From Aquimarina latercula DSM 2041 (GTDB lineage Bacteria; Bacteroidota; Bacteroidia; Flavobacteriales; Flavobacteriaceae): a stretch of 64,000 nucleotides of DNA. The stretch lies in NCBI RefSeq assembly GCF_000430645.1, contig NZ_KE387187.1, forward strand, positions 211,265 to 275,264. The letters are read 5' to 3'. Positions 9,796-19,214 of this stretch are shown here, one piece after another (the first letter of the stretch is position 1; the number at the start of each line of letters is the position of its first letter). A program made the translations under genes and the position numbers. The notes below the pieces were generated by a model that searched no databases, had not been told where the DNA came from, and was given only the letters and a program-made list of their open reading frames with translations.

Positions 9796-10230
9796 TTTTG
9801 TGTGAGCCTTTAGTTAAGTGTGAATGACCCATATAAAGAATAACAATTATTCAAAACAATAGTATTTTAGGAACTATGTAAATAATTAATTATCAAACCC
9901 TATACTACGTATCAACGGTTTTATTTAAATAATATTATATTAATTTCAAGCAACTTATATAAGTCTAATGACAAAACTTTTAGATACATTAAACATGTTA
10001 CTTTTACACATAAAACCAAAAATCAAGTTATCTATGACTAAATGAACTATCAATTTAAATTTCTAAAATCAAATTAAAAATGTTTCTAACTTACTTAATA
10101 ATTTATCCAAAAAATTTGAATGGTTTTTCGATAAAATGAAATAAAAACTGCTTAAATGCAATTTTTACTACAACGTATTTATGATTCTTAAAAGACTTAA
10201 ATAATTACAAAACCCTTGTAGCTCTATTCT
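9796..10230. other. Intergenic spacer splitting the polysaccharide locus
   Basis: 435 bp of very AT-rich sequence between the end of the deacetylase-like gene and the start of the sugar transferase gene, both on the minus strand. I see no open frame, strong hairpin or clear TAnnTTTG element. It probably carries a separate promoter for the sugar transferase-wza-wzc unit, since the genes upstream are tightly coupled and this is the only large break. Confidence 0.4.
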
Positions 10231-10980
10231 TTATTTACTCACAAAAAAATACTTTTTCACAAGGTTTTTCATGTTTTGTAATATAAGTTCTTTAGTCCAT
10301 AATACTCTGTTATCACTCCATCGTTGCGGATGGAATGTAAACATTAATTGATCAGCCAAAGAATCGGATGATTCAATAATTTCCGTTGTTGTATGAAAAG
10401 TTTTATTAAATGATGTTTGTACCTTATCTCTAACACTAACTGCATGACCATCCCAACGACGACCAGTATCTGTAATGTAATAAACTTGTTCAAAATCTAC
10501 ATCAAAATAAGGCTCTGCAATAATCTCAAAATCTTTATAATTGTAAGTTTTCCAAAGATCCTTAGAATCATACTTAGACATTGGACTACCATGCATACAG
10601 ATTGTTGTTACCGGAGCCAACTCACGAAGCGCTTTTAAGTTTTTACTAAAATCTTCTATCCCTTTTTTCAAATCTCCATTACAGGTTGTTAAGCATTCAT
10701 AGTGATATCCTATTTCATGTCCTAAAGACGCTATCTGCTTGATGATATCTTCATCCCAACTTTGAGGAACCGCTCTAAAATAATATGTTCCTTTCACTCC
10801 TTTATTGGCTTGTATTTTTGCAAATTCTAAAGAATTTTGAGGTAATAAATCAACATCATGCCTCAATACAATGGCTCTTTTATTAGGCCTGTTTATGAAT
10901 TCTTCGAATGTCTGAAATGAATAGTCTTGATTAATTAATGACTGTAATAAGTCCTTATACTTTTTTACGGTAAAATCCAT
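10231..10980 (-). CDS. NodB-like polysaccharide deacetylase family protein
   Basis: A 249-residue protein with the hallmarks of the NodB/CE4 fold. RHDVD (around residues 40-44) supplies the first metal-binding and catalytic aspartates, and GHEIGYHYE (around residue 90) supplies the His-x-x-x-His-type metal site. MHGSPMS and TFHPQRW are further conserved patches. There is no signal peptide, so it is probably cytoplasmic and acts on a nucleotide-sugar or lipid-linked intermediate rather than a finished polymer; deacetylase activity is inferred from the fold only. Its ATG overlaps the stop of the upstream DUF354 gene by one base (TAATG), indicating translational coupling. Confidence 0.8.
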   Translation of the reverse strand: MDFTVKKYKDLLQSLINQDYSFQTFEEFINRPNKRAIVLRHDVDLLPQNSLEFAKIQANKGVKGTYYFRAVPQSWDEDIIKQIASLGHEIGYHYECLTTCNGDLKKGIEDFSKNLKALRELAPVTTICMHGSPMSKYDSKDLWKTYNYKDFEIIAEPYFDVDFEQVYYITDTGRRWDGHAVSVRDKVQTSFNKTFHTTTEIIESSDSLADQLMFTFHPQRWSDNRVLWTKELILQNMKNLVKKYFFVSK

Positions 10981-12047
10981 TAGCTAAAATTATGGTAATA
11001 TTTTGGGTCGTTTTTCATAGTCCGATGGCTCTGAGGAAAATTTTCCACAAACCATATTAAAAATGCAGTAACATCTATTTTATCTTTTAAAAGTTGTTCT
11101 CTCTTTTTTCCAAAAGCCTCTTGCAGATTAGAAGTATTTTCTAATTCCTTAATTTTCTCCATAACTCCTTCTCCTTTCTGAAAATTAAAAAGTAATCCAT
11201 AATCTACCTGCTCATCAATTGTACCTGCCATAATACTATTTATATATATTGCGGGAGTACCTAAAATTGCGCTTTCTGACGCCATCGTAGCGCCTTCTCC
11301 AATGAACATTTCCGCAAAAGCCAATACATCATGCATTTTTTCTGGAGGTATTTTTATTTGATATTCTTTAAACTCATCGGGTAACTGACCTTCTGAAGAA
11401 ATAAAAACTTTGTATTTTTTATCTAAATGTTGAAGTAACTCTCTTTTCTCTGTCATAGTCAACCCCGATTGATTAACATCATGGCTTGCATTCCAAGACA
11501 CAAATCGTAAAACAACGTAAGGAGCTTGTTCTGGTATACCCAAAATGTCATAAACTTTAACATCTGAAGTGAAATAATTTGGATGTAAATATGCCAACTC
11601 GTGATATCCTGCATATTCGATTTGCTTATCCCCCAGATCTTTATGAAAAGATGTAGAAGTTAAAACACTTTTTGTAAACGGCAAATACAATTTTACCTGT
11701 TCCATGTTCCCTGTATCTTCTAGAGATACATGAGGTTTTCTTAATATTGCTGCGGCATGAGCTGCATAAGGTGACCCGTGACTCATAAACAAATCTGGTT
11801 TAAATTTAAGTCCTTGTACAACTGTCATGAAATCGAACTTTAATAATCCAAACATTTTTCCAACTGTAGAATTATATTTTTTACCAAATGAGACAAATTC
11901 AAAACCTTCTGCTTTCATCAGTTCTATTTCAAACTCTTTTTGTCTACATGTAAATAAGAAAGTATGCCCTTTTTTCTGCATTTCTTTAGCCAAATTCTTA
12001 AACAAATGCACATGACCTGGGTGACCTATATCGATAAGTATACGCAT
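10980..12047 (-). CDS. DUF354 family protein, GT-B-like
   Basis: A 355-residue cytoplasmic protein of the DUF354 family. It begins with the typical MRILIDIGHPGHVHLFKNL and continues with KGHTFLFTCR, as in GT-B glycosyltransferases and UDP-GlcNAc 2-epimerase-like folds. A C-terminal GEGATMASESAILGTPAIY segment matches the nucleotide-sugar binding loop of that fold. DUF354 genes are frequent in capsule and O-antigen loci; the reaction is not established. It is coupled to its neighbours: it starts one base after the stop of the FemAB-like gene and overlaps the deacetylase gene by one base. Confidence 0.83.
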   Translation of the reverse strand: MRILIDIGHPGHVHLFKNLAKEMQKKGHTFLFTCRQKEFEIELMKAEGFEFVSFGKKYNSTVGKMFGLLKFDFMTVVQGLKFKPDLFMSHGSPYAAHAAAILRKPHVSLEDTGNMEQVKLYLPFTKSVLTSTSFHKDLGDKQIEYAGYHELAYLHPNYFTSDVKVYDILGIPEQAPYVVLRFVSWNASHDVNQSGLTMTEKRELLQHLDKKYKVFISSEGQLPDEFKEYQIKIPPEKMHDVLAFAEMFIGEGATMASESAILGTPAIYINSIMAGTIDEQVDYGLLFNFQKGEGVMEKIKELENTSNLQEAFGKKREQLLKDKIDVTAFLIWFVENFPQSHRTMKNDPKYYHNFS

Positions 12048-13034
12048 TTAAATACTTTTTAAAATTTTGACAGCTGTTTTTCCTACTTTATATAATAATG
12101 GTTGTGTGACATTGAGAAATCTACCGTGTTCAACCTGCTCTCCACCAAATTTAGATTTAAATTCTCGTACACCATAATCTTCATCAGGTTTTCCTGCTCC
12201 CATAAAATCAAATCGAGGAATTTTATTTTTAACAGCGTAATCCATTGCTGCCCAAGTAGCTAATATACTAGGGTATATATTTTTATAAACTCCATCTTTA
12301 CCGCAAACGAACCATTCATAAATAACTTTGTTATCCAAAACGGGGCATACAATTCCACCAAGTACTTCTTCTTTATATATTATCAAAAAAAACTTAGCAA
12401 CCTTATCTTTCCACATTCTAATAAAATAATCCAAATTAGGCAATGGAGTTTTAACTTTGGTCTTATATAAATTCTCAAGAATCGCATAGTATGCTTCTAT
12501 TTCGTTTTGATCTTGCGCTTCCTTTATCTCCGCTCCTTCTTTTAAACTCTTTTTAACTTGTCTTAGTTTACTACTGCTCATTCGTTTACGCATAACAGCC
12601 TCATCCACACAGTTTAAATGAAAATTAAGATGTGGTACATACTCAAAACCTGCTTTTTTGAATACTTCTTTATAATCTCCATAATCATTTAAATTTCTCA
12701 TCTCTATATATATTGCTTTCTTTTTAAGATAACTTACAGCATATGTTAATACTTCCAAAATATTCTTCTCTTCTGCATTGTCTGATATTATTGGACCACC
12801 ATAAATAATCGCGCGACTAGTAAGACCAGCTTTCACACCTTTTTCTTTCTGAATAATTCCTGAAAGAAAAACTACAATTTCCTTGTCTTTTTCTAAAGCA
12901 AAAGTAAAAACTTCAGTTCCTACAGATTCAAAAAAATGAAGTGCTACTTTAGATTGAAAAAAATTGGCCGTATTACATTTAGACAATTCTGTCCACTGTT
13001 TTTCTGATATATTATCTATATTGGATTGTATCAT
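12048..13034 (-). CDS. FemAB-like aminoacyl/acyl transferase (GNAT fold)
   Basis: A member of the FemAB/FemX-type double-GNAT proteins, which transfer an amino acid from aminoacyl-tRNA in peptidoglycan crossbridges; locus-associated members occur in polysaccharide clusters with unproven acceptors. Visible features are the AIIYGGPII strand, a KLRQVKKSLKEGAEI helix, a FLIIYKEEVLGGIVCPVLDNKVIYEW core, and the C-terminal FDFMGAG----YGVREFKSKFGGE block that is diagnostic of the family. A longer frame starting at 13070 would overlap the glycosyltransferase gene by 26 nt. The ATG at 13034 leaves a 10-nt gap and is preferred. Its position beside an ATP-grasp and an asparagine-synthetase-like gene suggests amino-acid decoration of the repeat unit (inference). 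Confidence 0.8.
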   Translation of the reverse strand: MIQSNIDNISEKQWTELSKCNTANFFQSKVALHFFESVGTEVFTFALEKDKEIVVFLSGIIQKEKGVKAGLTSRAIIYGGPIISDNAEEKNILEVLTYAVSYLKKKAIYIEMRNLNDYGDYKEVFKKAGFEYVPHLNFHLNCVDEAVMRKRMSSSKLRQVKKSLKEGAEIKEAQDQNEIEAYYAILENLYKTKVKTPLPNLDYFIRMWKDKVAKFFLIIYKEEVLGGIVCPVLDNKVIYEWFVCGKDGVYKNIYPSILATWAAMDYAVKNKIPRFDFMGAGKPDEDYGVREFKSKFGGEQVEHGRFLNVTQPLLYKVGKTAVKILKSI

Positions 13035-13044
13035 GTTTAGTTTC

Positions 13045-13965
13045 TTAAGGCTGAGAGTTTTTATAAACATTCACCAATTGATGTGCAATTAGTTCCGAAT
13101 CTAAATAATTAATATTTGCTCTTCCTTTGGTTTTATCCTCTAAATTGAGGGCTTCTTTTATTTTTTCTGAAATTTCTTTTGGATCAAATTTTGTTACAAA
13201 ACAGCCTTTAGTGGATGAAATAACTTGTTTTATATCCCCCACATTAACAGCTACAATTTTACAATTGCAAGCCATTGCTTCTTTAATCACATTTGGTGAT
13301 CCCTCCCAAAGACTGGTTAATAAGATAACATCAGATGCGTTAAAATAAAATGGCATTTTCTTATTAGGAATATCCTCTAGTTTTTGCAATATTACCTCAT
13401 CATTATCTATTAAGGAAAAAGCTTTCTTCGCCAATGCAAAATTTTTCTCAGGTCTATCAGGGTTCGCAGCAAATAAAATATGTTTCTTATTATAATCCCA
13501 GCCTGTTTCTATAATTGCCTCTGATCTAGGAATCTGCTTAAACTTTTTAAAGTTTACTCCATTAGGTATAACATTGGCTTTCTTTAATCCTGAATCATCC
13601 TTCATGTCCTGAGATTTTACAATAACTTGTTTCCAAAACAACCAGCTAAAAAGTTTGATTACATATTTTAATATTGCCGACGCCTTAACGTCACTCCCCA
13701 TCAATGAAACAATCAAGGGTTTTGCACCAGCTAAGGATGCAACAATAGCGCTTAATGAGTAATGCGCGTGTACCACATCAAAATGTGTGTTTTTTAGAAA
13801 TTTATTTAACGTAAAAATGTTTTTAAAATACCCTATAGCTCCTTTTCCTTTAATGGTAAAAAAAGTTACCTGATGACCTAATTCCATAATAGATTCTCCT
13901 TGATTTTTAGTCAATGAAGAAATACCGTTTTTAGAATTTCCGCTACTTACAAAAAGTATATTCAT
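13045..13965 (-). CDS. Glycosyltransferase family 4 (GT-B)
   Basis: A 306-residue retaining GT-B glycosyltransferase, somewhat short for the family. The N-terminal acceptor domain starts MNILFVSSGN-KNGIS and includes HAHYSLSAIVA-L. The C-terminal domain has the donor-binding block (LLTSLWEGSPNVIKEAMACNCKIVAVNVGDI), in which the E-x7-E motif coordinates the nucleotide sugar. No membrane segment is seen, so it acts at the cytoplasmic face on the lipid-linked oligosaccharide. Its sugar specificity cannot be read from the sequence. It follows the ATP-grasp gene after 8 nt in the same minus-strand operon. Confidence 0.88.
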   Translation of the reverse strand: MNILFVSSGNSKNGISSLTKNQGESIMELGHQVTFFTIKGKGAIGYFKNIFTLNKFLKNTHFDVVHAHYSLSAIVASLAGAKPLIVSLMGSDVKASAILKYVIKLFSWLFWKQVIVKSQDMKDDSGLKKANVIPNGVNFKKFKQIPRSEAIIETGWDYNKKHILFAANPDRPEKNFALAKKAFSLIDNDEVILQKLEDIPNKKMPFYFNASDVILLTSLWEGSPNVIKEAMACNCKIVAVNVGDIKQVISSTKGCFVTKFDPKEISEKIKEALNLEDKTKGRANINYLDSELIAHQLVNVYKNSQP

Positions 13966-13973
13966 TTTGTTTA

Positions 13974-14996
13974 CTACTTCAAAAAGGATATGATACTATC
14001 GACATATACTTTTTCGATTTCTAATTTTTCCTTTACAAATTCCCATCGCCCTTTTTTGTTAGAAAAATACCCTTTTGAGTAAGGTATACCTGCCGTTCCA
14101 AAGTACAGAGATTGAAACTCTATGATATAAAATTGTTTTCCATCATATGCTATATCTATAGAAAGATGTGGTACATTTAATTTTCGAAAAACATCGAGCG
14201 CCATATCAAACATTCCTTCTGGCGCCTCAGCATCTAAATCATATAAATAATTATCATATCCACCACCACTTGCTTTAATACCTCTTCCCTTTAATATCGG
14301 TCGTTTAAAAGTATATAGTCTATCTCCAAAAACATATACTTTCCAATCGTTTTTAAGGTTAGGAATAAAATCTTGCACAATAAACTTATCACGATAAATA
14401 GATTCTTTGATATACCCTTTATGTTTTAAAGCCCTACCATAATCCTTAGCATCTTCTAGGTAGTTCCTTTTTTGACTACTTGCTTTTACCTTAGCAATTA
14501 ATTCTTGCTTACTTTTTACGAGGGCTACTCCCCTACCAGACGCCCCCTCTGATTCTTTAAAGACACAAGGAAAAGAAAGTTCTTCTATCGATTTTTCAAG
14601 ATCAGACATGGAACCAAAAACTCTTGATTTTAATGGAGGCTGCATATCATAAACTTCGCGCATTAATTCCATAAACACTTTGTTATTGTTAGCTCTAAGG
14701 TGCTTATATTCTGGAAGAACTTTGGTCCCTACAAGTTCCAGTGCAAACACGACATCTTCTATATATGATTTATAGCGATATCCTATATCTTCTGAAGAGG
14801 TATAGATTACAGGAATATTTTTGATATCTTCATCCTGAACAGATATCTCGTTAAAGCATTTAAAAATTATCTCATAGTCTGAATCTTTAAAATAACTTGA
14901 TAATTTATTTTTATCCATACCACTGCGGTAAGGAGTATCGAAATGCTTGGATCCAAATTTTTCTTTATAATCGGTAAGTGCTATAATTTTATTCAT
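13974..14996 (-). CDS. ATP-grasp domain protein
   Basis: A 340-residue ATP-grasp enzyme, a fold that ligates a carboxylate to an amine or thiol through an acyl-phosphate. The first ATP-binding strand with its glycine-rich loop is CVFKESEGASGRGVALV. The C-terminal half has the second lysine-containing strand (DWKVYVFGDRLYTFKRP) and the metal-binding E-F-Q (YIIEFQSLYFG). No signal peptide or membrane segment is present. It overlaps the asparagine-synthetase-like gene by 8 nt. Together with the FemAB-like protein two genes downstream it forms a group suited to attaching amino acids or amides to a sugar carboxylate. The substrate is unknown. Confidence 0.82.
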   Translation of the reverse strand: MNKIIALTDYKEKFGSKHFDTPYRSGMDKNKLSSYFKDSDYEIIFKCFNEISVQDEDIKNIPVIYTSSEDIGYRYKSYIEDVVFALELVGTKVLPEYKHLRANNNKVFMELMREVYDMQPPLKSRVFGSMSDLEKSIEELSFPCVFKESEGASGRGVALVKSKQELIAKVKASSQKRNYLEDAKDYGRALKHKGYIKESIYRDKFIVQDFIPNLKNDWKVYVFGDRLYTFKRPILKGRGIKASGGGYDNYLYDLDAEAPEGMFDMALDVFRKLNVPHLSIDIAYDGKQFYIIEFQSLYFGTAGIPYSKGYFSNKKGRWEFVKEKLEIEKVYVDSIISFLK

Positions 14997-16731
14997 TAAG
15001 CAAGTATTTATTTGATTGATTAGGGTTTTGTTTTAGCGCACTTATAAGAGAAATACTCATCAATAAAGTATCTCTTTCTTTTTCATTAGTATAAGGAGAG
15101 AGTTTATCTAAAATATTGAGTACATATTTTTGATCTATCCAGTCTGTTTCTTCGATTAGATTTTTAAAATTGCTCTGTTGCGCTAAGGTCCCTGAAATAA
15201 TTCCAAGGTTATCCAGATTCGTTTGTTTAACTTTTCTTTTTAATCGTTTTTTAATAAATGGGAATAAAATATTAAATAAACCAAAAGGTTCTCTTATGTC
15301 TTTTGGTCGATATCCTTTCCCTGTTTTTTGATGATATATTTGAGTATTTGTTTTCTTAATAATGTCCGCATAGATGTACTGTCCCTTCATTCTTTTCAAA
15401 GGGTTTTCTGTAAAAAAATCGTTGTTAGCACCTGCGTATTGTGTTTTTAGAAGCTCCTTTATAAAGGTATAATCTAGAAAAGGAGTTCTTACTTTTATAT
15501 AGATCATTTGGATATAAATCCATTGTCCAAAAAATTTCCTAAAAATCTCTTCAAACACAAACGTGTAGAATTGTTGGTTTTGGGTAAGGTCTTTTGGAAT
15601 TGATTCTTTATAATCAATCAATTCTTCTATTAACTCTTCTAGTTCTCCAGCAAAGTCTTCTTTATTAATAACCAATAAAGGTTTTGCATTTAATATTCGA
15701 TCTTTAATTTCATCTGCAGTAGTGCTAGTAAAAATATCAACCAAAGCTTGTGAAGTAACAGCTCCAGTTAAATGCAATGCTCTAAATAACTCACTTCCTA
15801 CCACTCCCGAAATAAGATATTTAGATTTTTTAGTTATTTCTTTAGTACTGTATAAAAAGTGCGAATAAATCAATCCATTACCACTAGGGTATAAACTATT
15901 ATATTCATTTGCATTTTTTATGTAATGTTCTTCTATGTACTCATTGCTCCCCAGATCAAAATATTGATAGGGTATATCAATAGCCTTAGCATTCTCTTTT
16001 GGTATTGCTACATCCTCATTCTCTAATTTCCCAAAAGAAAAAGTATTGAATTTTTTATCAAAATGTGTAGCGCAACTTACTAATGTTCGACCATCAAAAC
16101 CACTAGTGAAAGCAATATCAAAAGTATCTTTCGGAAAATACTCTTTAGTAGTTTCTATGAATAATGCACTTATTTTATCCGCAGTTTTTGATCCTTTAGA
16201 AGGTTCTTGAGTAAAAAGAGATACCGTATCGAAATGTTTTTTAATCGTACTTTTTTCTTTAGTTAATTCTAAAAAATAATGACAAGGTGCTAGCTCTATT
16301 CCTTTATAAAGTGTTCGATTAAAGAATCCATAATTAAACAACAAGCTCTCTAAAATGAACTTTCTGTCCATTTCGAATTTCTTATCTGATTTTTTACGGA
16401 TATATTCTATTGAAGAGGATATATATTCAAAATCAGAGGTATGATAAAGAGGTAGAACATTTAGAAAACTACTATATATTTTCAGGTGATTTTCTTCTAT
16501 TACAATAGCATAAAAATTACCTTTCAATTTAGGAATTTGATCAACATCTATTGTAAACAATTGCTCTTTAGTCCCTATATAATCTCCAAAAACTAGTATT
16601 CTAACATCTCCTTCAAGATATTCTTCATACTTTTCTCCATCAATATTTAGATACCAAGCATCAGTTAATTTTAGTTGATGCTCCTTAGGCAATTTATCTT
16701 TTGATTTTGATATGATAAAATGATCCATCAT
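14989..16731 (-). CDS. Asparagine-synthetase-like protein lacking the glutaminase cysteine
   Basis: A 580-residue protein with the two-part layout of class B asparagine synthetases. The N-terminal ~170 residues resemble the Ntn glutaminase domain (LKGNFYAIVIEENHLKIYSS; LPLYHTSDFEYISSS). There is no cysteine at position 2; the protein begins MMDHFII, so it cannot use glutamine by the usual mechanism. The C-terminal synthetase domain keeps the PP-loop (AFTSGFDGRTL, around residues 208-217, in place of SGGxDS). It adenylates a carboxylate. Such proteins in O-antigen loci (WbpS in Pseudomonas aeruginosa O6, from memory) have been linked to uronamide formation. Here the WbpB/WbpD pair could supply the uronic acid. 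The function is inference from context. Confidence 0.8.
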   Translation of the reverse strand: MMDHFIISKSKDKLPKEHQLKLTDAWYLNIDGEKYEEYLEGDVRILVFGDYIGTKEQLFTIDVDQIPKLKGNFYAIVIEENHLKIYSSFLNVLPLYHTSDFEYISSSIEYIRKKSDKKFEMDRKFILESLLFNYGFFNRTLYKGIELAPCHYFLELTKEKSTIKKHFDTVSLFTQEPSKGSKTADKISALFIETTKEYFPKDTFDIAFTSGFDGRTLVSCATHFDKKFNTFSFGKLENEDVAIPKENAKAIDIPYQYFDLGSNEYIEEHYIKNANEYNSLYPSGNGLIYSHFLYSTKEITKKSKYLISGVVGSELFRALHLTGAVTSQALVDIFTSTTADEIKDRILNAKPLLVINKEDFAGELEELIEELIDYKESIPKDLTQNQQFYTFVFEEIFRKFFGQWIYIQMIYIKVRTPFLDYTFIKELLKTQYAGANNDFFTENPLKRMKGQYIYADIIKKTNTQIYHQKTGKGYRPKDIREPFGLFNILFPFIKKRLKRKVKQTNLDNLGIISGTLAQQSNFKNLIEETDWIDQKYVLNILDKLSPYTNEKERDTLLMSISLISALKQNPNQSNKYLLNE

Positions 16732-18141
16732 TTATAAGAGTCCTCTGTTAGAAAGTTTAAATAAGTTCCACATTAAAATAGCTAGGAAAATGAAGCATAA
16801 GTATATTTTCCAATGCATTATTTTTTTTAGATAATTTGTAAAAATTCCATCTGCCATGAAAATGATTAAAAATGGTAATGCTAATACCTGAAATCTATCT
16901 TGAAATGAAATTCCAGAAATTGCTAGAATTAAAATATATCCTATAGAAAAGCTGGATATAAAAACAGACCCTTTATTTCTATGTTTTACAATCCTAAAAA
17001 GTCCAACAAAAACAAAAAAGTACAAACTGTTTCGTATGATCTCATTAAAAAAATGCGCATAGATTCCTAATTGAGCTTCTTCAAAATTTAATAAGGATGG
17101 AAATGGGGTAACAATTGCTCCGGCAATTAATAAAGGTGCTACAATCGCTTTGGTATAACTAATACCTCTCGATTGTGCCGCATATGACAGTTCGTTATCA
17201 AATTGATTTTGGCTAGCGGCAATAATAGTATCAACACTCTCCTTCATCCCTAATTGTTCCACAACAATATAGCTGCCATAGACCATTAAAACAGAAACAC
17301 ATATAGATAATATACGATAATTCTTTTTTCTAGTTTTTAGAAATATAATCTGTAGTAAAATACATATCAACAATAAAGGAGCTATTACCGTTCTAAAATA
17401 TAACGTAATTGCTACCTGAAAGACAATAAGTGCTAAAATAAGCCACTTAAACCTAGCATTGTGTACTAGTTTTATTATCAAATATCCAACATTGACAATA
17501 ATAAACATCAAAAAGGTTTCTTTTAGCACCATACTACTAAACCACAAGAGAGGCGGCATTAGCATCACTAAGATTCCAGATAATCTGGCTCGTTTTTCAT
17601 CAAAAACATACTGCGTAATTTGATAAATCCTTATTGCTATCAAACTCCCTACAAGAATATTAAAGATTTTAACGACCAAAGGATACGCCCCAAAAATATA
17701 ATATAGAAAACCAATAATAACTGAAAAACCATAATCCGAAGCTCCTTTCCAAAATCCTGATAGTTCATTCTGAATGCTAATTCCCTTTTCAAGTGCTTGC
17801 TCTACCAATTCTCCCGAAATATGGTAATTTACAGAATCAATCGCACCAATTTCAAAAGGTAGACTATCCGCATCAAAAGACATCGTAAGCACATACATCG
17901 CAATTACCGCCAATGTTCTATATACGACACTATGTAAAAATAGTTTCTTTTTGAATTGTTTTGTAAATTCCCAATACTTTGCATATTGATATAAGGCTAC
18001 AAAAAACAGAAATATAGTTCCTAATCCTCCTAATAGAATTAACAATGGCATCGTATACTCCGAAAACAACAATATGTGGAATAACAATACTACTATTGAA
18101 AATAGTATTGCAATACTTGAGTATGTTTTATTCCAGATCAT
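16732..18141 (-). CDS. Polytopic membrane protein, GT-C glycosyltransferase or Wzy candidate
   Basis: A 469-residue integral membrane protein with about 11-13 hydrophobic helices. A large loop after the second or third helix begins around IGAIDSVNYH and holds the acidic D-x-x-x-Y-type site seen in GT-C enzymes of the dolichyl-phosphate-mannose mannosyltransferase-like group. It sits between a glycosyltransferase and the asparagine-synthetase-like gene, overlapping the former by 4 nt. No other polymerase candidate is visible in the operon, so it may be the Wzy-type polymerase. A periplasmic side-chain glycosyltransferase is the alternative. The assignment rests on topology and context, not on a clear family match. 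Confidence 0.6.
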   Translation of the reverse strand: MIWNKTYSSIAILFSIVVLLFHILLFSEYTMPLLILLGGLGTIFLFFVALYQYAKYWEFTKQFKKKLFLHSVVYRTLAVIAMYVLTMSFDADSLPFEIGAIDSVNYHISGELVEQALEKGISIQNELSGFWKGASDYGFSVIIGFLYYIFGAYPLVVKIFNILVGSLIAIRIYQITQYVFDEKRARLSGILVMLMPPLLWFSSMVLKETFLMFIIVNVGYLIIKLVHNARFKWLILALIVFQVAITLYFRTVIAPLLLICILLQIIFLKTRKKNYRILSICVSVLMVYGSYIVVEQLGMKESVDTIIAASQNQFDNELSYAAQSRGISYTKAIVAPLLIAGAIVTPFPSLLNFEEAQLGIYAHFFNEIIRNSLYFFVFVGLFRIVKHRNKGSVFISSFSIGYILILAISGISFQDRFQVLALPFLIIFMADGIFTNYLKKIMHWKIYLCFIFLAILMWNLFKLSNRGLL

Positions 18142-19214
18142 AGCGCTTTATAAGCTTTTAAGTAAGATTGATGAACTTGATTAATCGAATATTTCTTTGA
18201 AAAAGAATCTTTCGCATTTAATTTCAACAACTTTCTTTCTTCTTCTGATAACCGTAAAAAGGTTAAAACATTGTTACAAAATGATTCTATTGTAAAATCC
18301 TTTGTAATAAATCCATTATATCCATGATTAACTACGTCCTTCATTCCTCCTGCAGGAGTAGAAATTACAGGAACTCCCAAGGATAAGGCTTCTAAAGCAA
18401 CAATTGGCATTCCCTCTTCTGTAGAAACCACACATAAAGCATCTGCTTGTGTTATAAAATCAGCAGCATCATTCTGTACTCCAGAGAAAAAAATGTTTTC
18501 AGATATTCTTTTCTCTTCGCTTACGTTGCCTACCACTAAACACTTTATTTGAGGATACTTCATTTGTAAAATCTTACAGGCATCAATCAGTAATGAAACA
18601 TTTTTAAATGGAGAATTATTAGCTATCATTAAAAATTTAAAATCCGTTTCCTTACATTTCAAACTTTGATTCCAATAATCTTTAACCTGCTGCTGACTTC
18701 TTAGTGGTTGATACCTTTGTATTCCGTTTTCTACATATGTAGTTTTTAATTTAGGAAAATTCAGTTTTAATTCTTCATAAATTGATCTTGACACACAAAT
18801 GTGCAATACACTGTTATTTAAAAATCGTAACCTATTGCACAACCTCATAACTGGTTTCCAAATAGTAAAACTATTATGCATGGTATGCACATACTTATAC
18901 TTCTTTCTTATGAATGATAATCCGTATACATAATATAGTGGATTGTGTAAATGCACATGAATGATATCGGGTCGTTCTATTTTTAAAATCCGATCTAATT
19001 CAATAAATTGAATACCACTATACTTCTTTTTCCAATCAAGCTGAATCAACTTTATTCTAGCGTTAATTTTAGAAATATAATTATGATATGCATCTGATTG
19101 CCTCAGTACAACGACTATTATTTCATCAGTCTCAGATTGTTGGTTAGCGAATTGAACCACAAAATTCTCAGCACCACCTAAATTTAAAGTTGATATGATA
19201 TGTATAACTCTCAA
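18138..19214 (-). CDS. Glycosyltransferase family 4 (GT-B)
   Basis: A 358-residue retaining glycosyltransferase. The N-terminus MRVIHIISTLNLGGAENFV is the classic acceptor-domain start with a G-G-A-E loop. DIIHVHLHNPLYY gives the second conserved stretch, and the C-terminal VVSTEEGMPIVALEALSLGVPVISTPAGGMKDVV block is the nucleotide-sugar site with its E-x7-E motif. It is cytoplasmic and probably adds one sugar of the repeat unit. The ATG overlaps the stop of wzx by 4 nt, and its own stop overlaps the next gene by 4 nt. Confidence 0.9.
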   Translation of the reverse strand: MRVIHIISTLNLGGAENFVVQFANQQSETDEIIVVVLRQSDAYHNYISKINARIKLIQLDWKKKYSGIQFIELDRILKIERPDIIHVHLHNPLYYVYGLSFIRKKYKYVHTMHNSFTIWKPVMRLCNRLRFLNNSVLHICVSRSIYEELKLNFPKLKTTYVENGIQRYQPLRSQQQVKDYWNQSLKCKETDFKFLMIANNSPFKNVSLLIDACKILQMKYPQIKCLVVGNVSEEKRISENIFFSGVQNDAADFITQADALCVVSTEEGMPIVALEALSLGVPVISTPAGGMKDVVNHGYNGFITKDFTIESFCNNVLTFLRLSEEERKLLKLNAKDSFSKKYSINQVHQSYLKAYKAL

